Source of the DNA: SMXQ01 sp033720855
GTDB taxonomy: Bacteria > Pseudomonadota > Alphaproteobacteria > SMXQ01
Reading direction: 5' to 3'
Assembly: GCA_033720855.1 (NCBI GenBank)
Contig: JAWWBR010000017.1
Coordinates: 1 to 42,756, forward strand
Length of the DNA stretch: 42,756 bases
Shown here: positions 24,579 to 32,625 of the stretch, piece after piece
Numbering within the stretch: the stretch's first letter is position 1
How the letters are laid out: every line of letters starts with the position of its first letter
The notes under the pieces: model-generated
Told to the model about the DNA's origin: nothing
Databases searched by the model: none
What the model saw: only the letters and a program-made list of their open reading frames with translations
Translations under genes and position numbers: made by a program

Positions 24579-26129
24579 CTAGGGGGTCCCCGTGGGCCCG
24601 CCGAGGTCCTCGATCAGGTCGGGGTGCAGGGCGCCCGCCGCGTCGGTCACCAGGGTGGGGCGGAAATGATCGGCGTAGCGGGCGGGGAGCCGGATCATCG
24701 GCGTATAGCAGGGGTCAAGGGGCTCGCTCGGCCCGTAATAGGTTTGCTTGGGACGCCCCCGCTGGATGCGGCCCGGCGAAGAGGCAAAGAACTCGGTCGA
24801 GATCAAGACCGCGGTGAGCGCCGAGGCATAGAGTTGCAGCGGCTCCAACACGCCGCGATAGCGACGCAGAAAGCCGATGGAGTGGCGCAGGGCGGCCCGC
24901 CGATAGCCGCGGATCGAGGGCAGCGCGCGGACGAATTCCATCACCTGGTCCAAGGGATCGAGAGGACGCATGGTGAGGGTCACGCCGTCGAGGTTGCGCA
25001 GCCGCGTGTTGGGGAAGAAGGCGCCGGCCTCGAGGCACTGGTGGAAATAGGGCGTTCCCAGCAACGGGATCGCCAGGGTGAAATAGGCCGGCAGGGTGAT
25101 CTCCGGCGTGTTCAGGATGAACTCGATCTCGGCGCGCAGCTCGTCGAGGTGCCGGGTGGTTGGATCCAACATGACGCCGTAGGTGAAGACGATGCCGGCC
25201 TCGAGGCAGCTCCTGATCATGTCCACCTGCGGAACGATCACGTTCTGTCTCTTGTTGTAGGACTTGAGCGTCTCGGCGTCGAAGGACTCTATGCCGCTGA
25301 ACAGCGCCTTGCACCCGGCCGCCGCCACGAGCTCGAGATTCTCGGGCCGGGCGAAGAAATCGCCGGTCACCAGGCACGACCAGCCACGGATCTTGCCCGC
25401 CCGGTAGAGCTCCCGGCACATCTCGACCTTGGCCAGGAACGCATCGCGGTCGTTGCCGTAGAAGTTGTTGTCGATGAAACAGAGCTGCGTCTTCCCCGCC
25501 GCGGCGATCTGCCTCTCCACCGCCGCGAGATCGTATGTCCTGTAGGCCGCGCCTTCCCCCGTCAGCGAGCAGAAGCTGCAGCGAAAGTTGCAGTTGCGGC
25601 TGCTTTCCACGTAGCCGAACATGCCGCCGCCATAGGCGAGGTCGAAGCGCGGTTCCATGTGCCGGGCGGCATAGGGGGCGCCGAAGGCCTCGCGCACCAC
25701 CTCCTGAAGCTCCTCCACGTCGCCGCTGCAGGCGTAGTCGAAAACGCGTGCGGAACGCTTCGGTATGGCGCGGATGGCGGGGCCGCCCGCCGCCACCACC
25801 ACCTTCTCGTTAAGGGTCCGCGCATAGGCGGTGAGTTGCATCATGCGGTCGAAGGCGGATGTCAGCCCGGTCAGCACCAGCATGTCGGCCCAGCCCAGCA
25901 GCTTGGTATCCGCGAGCAGGCCGCTGTATTGCTCGTTGTAAAGGCGGATGTCCCACATATCGCGGGCGAAGGCGCCGGCGAGCTGGGGCGGACCCATGGC
26001 CCGGGGGACCCGGAAGGGGCTGCCCCGGGTGCGACGGTATTCGTCGAGGAAGGCATTGACGATCAGCACCCGCTTGCGCCGCCCGGCGCGTCGCGACGGC
26101 GCTCCCATGGACGTTGTCTGTCGAACCAT
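24579..26129 (-). CDS. Radical SAM protein with B12-binding-like N-terminal domain
   Basis: This is a 516-residue protein. Residues 19-150 form a Rossmann-like domain of the cobalamin-binding type (KRVLIVNAF at the start, VVVAAGGPAIRAIPKR and DYACSGDVEELQEVV at the end). The D-x-H-x2-G His that ligates cobalt is not visible. Residues 172-187 carry the radical SAM cluster motif C180-NFR-C184-SF-C187. The TIM-barrel part follows with FIDNNFYGN, ALFSGIESFDAETLKSYNKRQN and GIVFTYGVMLDPT. The C-terminal 120 residues are family-specific. Members methylate or rearrange unreactive carbons or phosphinates, often in lipid or natural-product pathways. AGGGGAGCC lies six bases before the ATG. Its promoter region carries site S4. 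Confidence 0.9.
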   Translation of the reverse strand: MVRQTTSMGAPSRRAGRRKRVLIVNAFLDEYRRTRGSPFRVPRAMGPPQLAGAFARDMWDIRLYNEQYSGLLADTKLLGWADMLVLTGLTSAFDRMMQLTAYARTLNEKVVVAAGGPAIRAIPKRSARVFDYACSGDVEELQEVVREAFGAPYAARHMEPRFDLAYGGGMFGYVESSRNCNFRCSFCSLTGEGAAYRTYDLAAVERQIAAAGKTQLCFIDNNFYGNDRDAFLAKVEMCRELYRAGKIRGWSCLVTGDFFARPENLELVAAAGCKALFSGIESFDAETLKSYNKRQNVIVPQVDMIRSCLEAGIVFTYGVMLDPTTRHLDELRAEIEFILNTPEITLPAYFTLAIPLLGTPYFHQCLEAGAFFPNTRLRNLDGVTLTMRPLDPLDQVMEFVRALPSIRGYRRAALRHSIGFLRRYRGVLEPLQLYASALTAVLISTEFFASSPGRIQRGRPKQTYYGPSEPLDPCYTPMIRLPARYADHFRPTLVTDAAGALHPDLIEDLGGPTGTP

Positions 26130-26227
26130 TGGCCCGGCTCCCCTCTTTCGCGCGTTTGGCCTGTTGCGGCCTTTCGCAGGCTAGGGAGCCGCCGTCTCGC
26201 GGCCGTGCGGCGCGCGGCCAAGAAAGC

Positions 26228-26244
26228 GTCAAATCGCCATCAAA
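26228..26244 (-). promoter_or_regulatory. Direct-repeat site S4, TTTGAT-N5-TTTGAC
   Basis: Read on the minus strand, the hexamers start 11 bases apart and have the same order as S1. The site is 98 bases before the radical SAM start codon. The 13-mer AAGCGTCAAATCG at 26224-26236 (plus strand) is identical to 21118-21130 in the CapA/BTAD promoter. Confidence 0.62.
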
Positions 26245-26283
26245 GGGGAAATCCGGGGTCATGGCGCGCCAAATACGCGCGGC

Positions 26284-28176
26284 CTAGGTCGAGGATACGT
26301 CCTTCGCCGCCTCTCTGATCAGGTCCTCGGGGATGTCGTCGAAGGAGGCGTAGTTCATGGAATAGAGCCGGTGATAGAGGCCGCGCCGTTCCAGCAGCTG
26401 GCCGTGGGTGCCGGTCTCGACGATGCGGCCCTGGTTGAGGACGATGATGCGGTCCGCGCCCCGGATGGTGGCGAGGCGATGGGCGATCACCAGCGCCGTG
26501 CGGCCCTCCATGAGCCGCTTCAACGCCAGCTGGATCTGGCGCTCGGTATAGCTGTCGATGGAGGCCGTGGCCTCGTCGAGCAGCAGGATCTTGGTGTCGG
26601 CGACGATGGCGCGGGCGAAGGAGAGCAGCTGGCGCTGGCCCAGGGACAGGTTGCCGCCGCGCTGCTCGAGCATGGTGTCGTATCCCTGGGGCAGGGCCTC
26701 AATGAAATCGTGCGCATCGACCGCCTTGGCCGCGGCGATGACGTCGTTGAGGGTGGCGTTCTCGGTGCAGTATTTGATGTTCTCGAAGATGGTGCCGGTG
26801 AACAGGAAGGGCTCCTGCAGCACCATGCCGACATGCCTGCCGAGCGTCTCCTGGGTGAGGTCGCGGACATCGAAGCCGCCGACCCGCACCGCGCCCTCCC
26901 AGACGTCGTAAAAGCGGTGGATCAGCGAGGTGATCGAGGTCTTGCCCGAGCCCGTCGGCCCGACCAGGGCGACGGTCTCCCCCGGCGCGACCCGGAAGCT
27001 GATGTCGTGCAGTACGGGCTGACCCTCGATATAGCCGAAGGTCACGTTTTCGAGCGCGATGGAGCCGTCGATATCGTCGGGCGCAAGCGCGTTTGGTTTG
27101 TCCTTGATCTCGATGGGAACGTCCATCACCTCGAAGATGCGCTGGCCCGAGGCCATGGCGCGCTGCATGACGCTGTATTGGATGGTGAGCGAACGGATCG
27201 GGTCGAAGAAGCGCTGCACGTAGAGGATGAAGGCGACCATGACGCCGAGCTCGAGGGTGCCGGCGAGCACCATGTTGCCGCCGACCACGACGACGATGGC
27301 CATGCCGGCGCCGGTGAGCGTATCGACGATGGGGATCATCACCTGGGAAAACTTGGCGGCGCGAAGATGGGAGCGCAGATTGTCCCGCGCCTTGACCTCG
27401 AAGCGCTCGAAATTGACGTGCTCGCGCAACATCTCCTGGACCGTGCGCACGCCGTTGATGTTTTCGGCGAGCGCCCCGTTGACGATGGAACTGGTCTGGC
27501 GCGCCCGCATGAAGGCCTTCTTGGCAAGGGGCAGCCAGAACATGCGCACCACCAACAGCGCCAGAACCACCGACAGCGTCAGCAGCCCCAGTTCGACGTC
27601 GAGCGATACCAGCACCGCAACGATGCCGGCCAGCAGGATGATGTCGCCGATCGCCGTCACCGTGGTGTCGAGGAATTCCTGCAGGGCGCCGACATCGCTC
27701 TGCAGGCGCGCCATCAGGCGGCCGACCTCGGTCTTGTCCATGAACGACATCGAAAGCCGCTGCAGATGCACGTACATCGCCCGGCGCAGGTCGAACAGGA
27801 TGCGTTCCGCCGTCCTGCCGACGATGATCTCCTGGATGAACATGGCGATCAGATTGAGGGCGATGACGCCCAGGAAGGTGAGGGCGATGAGATCGAGCAG
27901 GTCGGCATCGAAGGCGCCCGCGACCAGCGCCCGGTCGATGGCTTCCTTGATCACCAGGGGGATCGCAAGCTGGGTCAGGGTAAAGGTGAGGACGGCCGCG
28001 AACGCGACCGCCAGCCGCGCCCGGTAGGGCCAGAGATAGGTCGCGAAACGCTGGATGATGCGGCCGTCGAAGGCGGCGCCGAAGATGCGCTCGTCCATTT
28101 CATCGCTGAGCCCGCCTTCGGGCCCGCCGCCGGGGGTATTGGACGGCACCGCAAGCGTATGGGGCATGATCGCCAT
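26284..28176 (-). CDS. ABC exporter half-transporter with consensus Walker B
   Basis: This 630-residue protein has a six-helix type IV exporter membrane domain (about res 40-340) fused to an ATPase (about 370-610). Walker A is GPTGSGKTS, the signature is the non-consensus LSLGQRQLLSFARAI, Walker B is ILLLDEATASID with the catalytic Glu, and the switch His is in VIAHRLATIR. With the preceding gene it forms a heterodimeric exporter: its own Walker motifs pair with the partner's consensus signature (active site), and its LSLGQ faces the partner's degenerate site. The start has GGAGGGCGGGGATAAG upstream. The genes are 17 bases apart. The substrate (lipid, drug or peptide) is unknown. Confidence 0.9.
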   Translation of the reverse strand: MAIMPHTLAVPSNTPGGGPEGGLSDEMDERIFGAAFDGRIIQRFATYLWPYRARLAVAFAAVLTFTLTQLAIPLVIKEAIDRALVAGAFDADLLDLIALTFLGVIALNLIAMFIQEIIVGRTAERILFDLRRAMYVHLQRLSMSFMDKTEVGRLMARLQSDVGALQEFLDTTVTAIGDIILLAGIVAVLVSLDVELGLLTLSVVLALLVVRMFWLPLAKKAFMRARQTSSIVNGALAENINGVRTVQEMLREHVNFERFEVKARDNLRSHLRAAKFSQVMIPIVDTLTGAGMAIVVVVGGNMVLAGTLELGVMVAFILYVQRFFDPIRSLTIQYSVMQRAMASGQRIFEVMDVPIEIKDKPNALAPDDIDGSIALENVTFGYIEGQPVLHDISFRVAPGETVALVGPTGSGKTSITSLIHRFYDVWEGAVRVGGFDVRDLTQETLGRHVGMVLQEPFLFTGTIFENIKYCTENATLNDVIAAAKAVDAHDFIEALPQGYDTMLEQRGGNLSLGQRQLLSFARAIVADTKILLLDEATASIDSYTERQIQLALKRLMEGRTALVIAHRLATIRGADRIIVLNQGRIVETGTHGQLLERRGLYHRLYSMNYASFDDIPEDLIREAAKDVSST

Positions 28177-28193
28177 CTTATCCCCGCCCTCCC

Positions 28194-30089
28194 TCAGACG
28201 CCCTGGGTCGCCGGCGCCCCGGCCGGGCCCGCGAGATCGCGACCGAATTCGGACTGCAGGTCGTAAAGCGCCTTGTATTTCCCGCCCAGAGCCAACAGCT
28301 CGTCGTGGCGCCCACGCTCGACGATGCGGCCGTCTTCGATGAACAGGATCTCGTCGGCATGCATGAACGAGCTCAGCCTATGGGAGATGATGATCGTCGC
28401 CCGGTCGCGGGTCACCTGCTTGAGGGCGGCATGAATGCGCTGTTCCGTTGCCGCATCGATGGAAGCGGTGGAATCGTCAAACACGATGATGGCGGGGGTA
28501 AGCAGGATCGAACGGGCGATGGAGAGCCGTTGCCGCTGCCCGCCGGACAGGGTCAGGCCGCGTTCACCGACGAGCGTGTCGTAGCCCGTCGGCAGGCGCG
28601 CGATATAGTCGTGCAACTGGGCGGATTCGGTGGCGTTGACGATGCGTTCGCGGTCGGCGCTGAGGTCTCCGTAGGCGACATTGCTGTCCACGCTTGCGGT
28701 AAACAGGAAGGTGTCCTGGTGCACCACGCCGACCGCCTGGCGCAGGGAATCCAAGGTCACGGAGCGGATGTCCTGGCCGTCGATGGTGATGCGTCCGCCG
28801 GTCGGATCGTAAAAGCGCGGGATGAGATGGGCGATGGTCGACTTGCCGCTGCCGGGCGGGCCGACGATACCGAGCGTCTTGCCGGGGCCCACCTCGAAGC
28901 AGATGTCGCTCAGCGCCGGCCTTGCGCCTCCCGCGTCATAGGAAAAATCGACATGCTCGAAACGGATGACGCCGTCGCTGAGCTCGAGCGGTTTGGCATC
29001 GGGCGCGTCCTGGACTATGGGTTCCATGTCGAGGAGGCTGAAGACGCGCCCTCCGGACACGAAGGCCCGGGCGGTGGAATTGACGATCATGCCGACCTGG
29101 CGCACGGGCTGCTGCAGGATCGCCATGAAGGCGAGGAACTCGGCCAGGGTGCCGACGCTGATCTCGCCGTCGATGATCTTGTGCCCCCCGACCCACAGCA
29201 CCAGCCCCATCGCCCCGTAGTAGGAAAAGGTCATGAAGGCGGCATTGGAATAGCGGATCTGAATGCGGCGCATGGCAATGGCGATGGCGGAACTGGAGGC
29301 CTCGTCGAATTTCCCCATCTCGAAGGCACGGGCGGCGAAGGCGCGGACCACGCGGATGCCGCCCAGGTTTTCCTCCATGATCCGGGTGAGCACCGACATG
29401 CGTTCTTGCAGCGCCCGCCAGGTGCGCCTGAGCCAGATGCTTGAAACCGTCGCCCGCCACGCCACCACCGGCACGAAGGCGAGCGCGAGCAGCCCCAGCG
29501 CCGTGTCGGTGCTGATCAAATGGTAGCCCCCGTAACTCACCAGGATCACCAGCACGATGGTTCGCAGCATGGCGCCGTCGACGAACCGTCTGATGCCCTC
29601 GATGTCGAGCATGCCGCGGGTCATCAGGTCGCCGGAATGGACCTTGTCGTGATAGGCGAAGCTCATGCGTTGGAGCTTCTCGAAATAGGCGAGGCGCAAT
29701 TCGTAGCCGATCGACTGGCCGATGGCCTCGCCCTGGTAGTTGTGCATCATCGTGAACACGCCGCGCAGCATGCCGGCGCCGAGCAGCATCAGGGCCGCCG
29801 TGGCAAGGGCCGCCTTTGCCGCTTCGGGGCTGGCCCCGCTCGTGGCCAGGAGGCTCTGGGCATGATCGACCGCGTCGCCCAGGAATTGCGGGATCAGGAG
29901 CTGGAAGTTGGCGGCGATCACGGTGCACACCACTCCAATGAGGAGGCGCAGCCGGTAGCATGCCGCCATGCGCAGGATGCGCCACACCGTGTTCATGCCG
30001 CGGAACCGGGTAATGTTGTCGGTCCCGGGCGCGGGCGCCTGCCCCGTTCGCTGTTTCAGCTGGATGCTCTCTTCGACCGTCGTCGTCAC
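28194..30089 (-). CDS. ABC exporter half-transporter with degenerate Walker B
   Basis: This 631-residue fused membrane/ATPase subunit is the first gene of the exporter pair. It has six predicted helices in the first 340 residues. Walker A is GPPGSGKST and the signature is the consensus LSGGQRQRLSIARSI. Walker B is IIVFDDSTASID, with Asp in place of the catalytic Glu. The switch region IISHRLSSFMHADEI keeps its His. This asymmetry is as known for TM287/288, BmrCD and LmrCD. The start is GTG at 30089, preceded by GGGAGATCAA. It follows the molybdenum hydroxylase gene after a 70-base gap on the same strand, so read-through is possible but a functional link is not evident. Confidence 0.9.
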   Translation of the reverse strand: MTTTVEESIQLKQRTGQAPAPGTDNITRFRGMNTVWRILRMAACYRLRLLIGVVCTVIAANFQLLIPQFLGDAVDHAQSLLATSGASPEAAKAALATAALMLLGAGMLRGVFTMMHNYQGEAIGQSIGYELRLAYFEKLQRMSFAYHDKVHSGDLMTRGMLDIEGIRRFVDGAMLRTIVLVILVSYGGYHLISTDTALGLLALAFVPVVAWRATVSSIWLRRTWRALQERMSVLTRIMEENLGGIRVVRAFAARAFEMGKFDEASSSAIAIAMRRIQIRYSNAAFMTFSYYGAMGLVLWVGGHKIIDGEISVGTLAEFLAFMAILQQPVRQVGMIVNSTARAFVSGGRVFSLLDMEPIVQDAPDAKPLELSDGVIRFEHVDFSYDAGGARPALSDICFEVGPGKTLGIVGPPGSGKSTIAHLIPRFYDPTGGRITIDGQDIRSVTLDSLRQAVGVVHQDTFLFTASVDSNVAYGDLSADRERIVNATESAQLHDYIARLPTGYDTLVGERGLTLSGGQRQRLSIARSILLTPAIIVFDDSTASIDAATEQRIHAALKQVTRDRATIIISHRLSSFMHADEILFIEDGRIVERGRHDELLALGGKYKALYDLQSEFGRDLAGPAGAPATQGV

Positions 30090-30159
30090 TTGATCTCCCG
30101 CATGACGCGGTTTGCGGTCCGCTCCATGCGTCCTTTAGCGCAAGCCCCGCCCGGCTGGA

Positions 30160-32496
30160 TCAGCCCGCCTGCTGCGCCTTGGCCTCCTGAATGGCCCGCC
30201 AGATGCGTTCCGGCGTCGCCGGCATCATCAGGTTCCTGACACCGAGCGGCGCCAGCGCGTCGTTGACCGCGTTCATCACCGCCGGCAGGGATCCGACCGT
30301 GCCGCCCTCTCCCGCTCCCTTGACGCCGATGGGATTGGTCTTGGTCGGCACCGGATGGCTGCCGAACGCCATGGAGCAGAAGTTGTCGGCACGCGGCATG
30401 CAGTAGTCCATGAACGAACCGGTCAGAACCTGCCCGCTTTCGGGATCATAGGCCATCTTTTCCATCAGCGCCTGGCCCAGCCCCATGGCGATGGCGCCCT
30501 GGGCCTGGCCGCGCACATGGGTGGGATTGAGTTCGACGCCGACATCGTAGACGACATTGTAGCGCACCACTTCGGTCACGCCGGTCTCCGGCTCGATCTC
30601 GACCTCGCAGATATGAAAGGTGTTGGGGATGTTGGCCCGCTCCGGGGTCCAGGTGGCGGTCTCGTACAGGCCGATCTCCTCGCCCGGCGGCACCATCGAC
30701 GGCTTGAACGCGGCCTGGGCCACCTCGCCGAAGGAGATCACCTTGTTGGTCCCCGGCACCCTGTAGCTCCCGTCCTCGAACTCCACCTCGTCGAGCTCGG
30801 CTTCGAGGATATGGGCGGCAAGCCGGCGCCCCTTCTCGCGGGTCTTTTCGGCGGCCAGGAAAACCGTGGAGCCGCAGATGGTGGCGGTGCGCGCCGCCCC
30901 GGTGCCCGAGCCCCAGGAGACCTTGCTGGTGTCCCCTTCGACGACGCGGATGTTTTCCACGTCCATGCCGAGCATGTCGGATACGATCTGGGTGTAGATG
31001 GTGGCGTGGCTCTGCCCGCCCGCGGTGGAGGCCGCCATGATCGTCACCGAGCCCCCGGGGTCGAAGCGGAGCTCGATGGATTCGGGCGCCGGACTGCCCG
31101 ACGGGTCGACGGTGGACGACATGCCGACGCCATAGAGCTTGCCGCGGGCCTCGGCCTCGGCCCGGCGTTTGCCCACATTGGCGTAATCGGCCTGAGCCAG
31201 GCATTTGTCCATCACCGCCTCGAACTCGCCGCAGTCGTAGCTCGCCCCGGTGGGGAGCTTATAGGGCATGGCATCGGCGGGGATGTAATTGCGGCGGCGA
31301 ATCTCGGTCGGGTCCATGCCGATCTCCCGTGCCGCCATCTCGACCAGGCGCTCCAGCACGTAGGCGCCCGGCGTGCCCGAAGGGCCGCGCAGGTTGGCCA
31401 TGGGGCAGGTGTTGGTGAGGACCGCGGACGATTCGCCATAGACCGTGGGCATGGCATAGGTGCCGCAGGTCGCGCCGGCGATACCGTTGGGGGTGCCGAA
31501 ACCGCTCATCGACAGGAAGGCCCCGACATTGGCGTTCGCCTTGTAGCGCACGGCGAGGAAATTCCCGTCGTCGTCGAACCCCAGTTCCGCCCTCACCACC
31601 ACGTCGCGGGCCTGATCGTCGGCGATGTGCCCCTCGGACCGTTCGCAGTTCCACTTGACGGGACGGCCCACCTTCTTCGCCGCCCAGGCGACCACCGGGA
31701 CCTCGGGATAGAGCCCGCCTTTCATGCCGAAGGACCCGCCGACGTCGCCGGCGATCATGGTCATCTGGTTCTCCGGCATCTCGAAGATGTGCTTGGTCAT
31801 CATCGTGCGCCAGGCGAAGGGCCGCTGCTGGCAGGCATAGACGGTATAGTGGTCGCGCCCCGAGTCGTATTCGGCGACGACGGCGCGCGGTTCCATGGCA
31901 TTGGCGGTGACCCGGCTGACGACGAAGGTATCGCTGACGACATGGGGCGCCTCTTCCAGCGCCGCCGCGGTCGCCTCCGCATCCCCGCGCTGCACATAGA
32001 AGGCCTCGTTGTTCTCGCACTCCTCCCACAGGCGCGGGGTTTCCGGCTTGACGCCCTCGACCGGATCCACCTGCACCGGCAACGGCTTGAAATCCACCTC
32101 GATCGCCTCGACCGCGTCCTTGGCCGCGTTGACGCTCTCGGCGATGACCACGGCGATGATCTGCCCGACATGGCGCACGCGATCGGCGGTAATCGCCGGA
32201 CGCGGCGGACGGTAGCCCGGTTGCCCGTCGCGCCGCTTGGGGGGCGCCGTCCCGGGAACGTTGCCGAGCCCATCGGCGGCGTAATCCGCGCCGGTCAGCA
32301 CCGCGATCACCCCCTCCATCGCCTCGGCCGCCGCGGTGTCGATGCGCGTGATATCGGCGTGCGCGTGGGGCGAGCGCAGGAAAACGGCATGGGCTTGGCG
32401 CGGCAGCTGGACGTCGTCGGTGTAGCGCCCCTTGCCGGTGAGCAGGCGCGGCGCCTCGACGGCATTGACGGGCTGGCTGATGGAATACCGGGTCAT
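30160..32496 (-). CDS. Molybdenum hydroxylase large subunit (xanthine dehydrogenase/CoxL family)
   Basis: This is the 778-residue molybdopterin-cytosine-dinucleotide-binding subunit of the xanthine oxidase family. It begins with the usual LLTGKGRYTDDVQLP and has VVAEYDSGRDHYTVYACQQRP and GGSFGMKGGLYPE for the first cofactor loop. The active-site loop near the Mo reads NLRGPSGTPGAYVLERL, unlike the AYRCSFR of CO dehydrogenase. The C-terminal VKGAGEGGTVGSLPAV carries the catalytic Glu (E730). Such enzymes hydroxylate aldehydes, purines or aromatic heterocycles. They normally need a [2Fe-2S] and a FAD subunit, neither of which is adjacent or elsewhere in the window. GGGAGGAAGC precedes ATG. The gene looks intact. 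Confidence 0.92.
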   Translation of the reverse strand: MTRYSISQPVNAVEAPRLLTGKGRYTDDVQLPRQAHAVFLRSPHAHADITRIDTAAAEAMEGVIAVLTGADYAADGLGNVPGTAPPKRRDGQPGYRPPRPAITADRVRHVGQIIAVVIAESVNAAKDAVEAIEVDFKPLPVQVDPVEGVKPETPRLWEECENNEAFYVQRGDAEATAAALEEAPHVVSDTFVVSRVTANAMEPRAVVAEYDSGRDHYTVYACQQRPFAWRTMMTKHIFEMPENQMTMIAGDVGGSFGMKGGLYPEVPVVAWAAKKVGRPVKWNCERSEGHIADDQARDVVVRAELGFDDDGNFLAVRYKANANVGAFLSMSGFGTPNGIAGATCGTYAMPTVYGESSAVLTNTCPMANLRGPSGTPGAYVLERLVEMAAREIGMDPTEIRRRNYIPADAMPYKLPTGASYDCGEFEAVMDKCLAQADYANVGKRRAEAEARGKLYGVGMSSTVDPSGSPAPESIELRFDPGGSVTIMAASTAGGQSHATIYTQIVSDMLGMDVENIRVVEGDTSKVSWGSGTGAARTATICGSTVFLAAEKTREKGRRLAAHILEAELDEVEFEDGSYRVPGTNKVISFGEVAQAAFKPSMVPPGEEIGLYETATWTPERANIPNTFHICEVEIEPETGVTEVVRYNVVYDVGVELNPTHVRGQAQGAIAMGLGQALMEKMAYDPESGQVLTGSFMDYCMPRADNFCSMAFGSHPVPTKTNPIGVKGAGEGGTVGSLPAVMNAVNDALAPLGVRNLMMPATPERIWRAIQEAKAQQAG

Positions 32497-32625
32497 GCTT
32501 CCTCCCTAATCTACGGCTTTCGGGCATATCTGCCTCTGCAGCCATTTTCGCGCTAACCGCGCGGCGGTCAAGGGGCGCGTGAGCCCGGCGAGGGCCGAGG
32601 CGCGGTCGAGGAACCGGCGACTGCC

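Noticed and set aside
16578..26244. Reading the 11-bp repeats as PhoB boxes
   Set aside because: The spacing fits, but the half-sites read (G/A)TCAAA rather than the CTGTCAT type, and no phosphate genes are nearby. Not fully excluded, only less likely than the local BTAD regulator.
26371..28266. A 631-residue plus-strand frame opposite the ABC exporter
   Set aside because: It is the antisense shadow of a gene with intact Walker and signature motifs.
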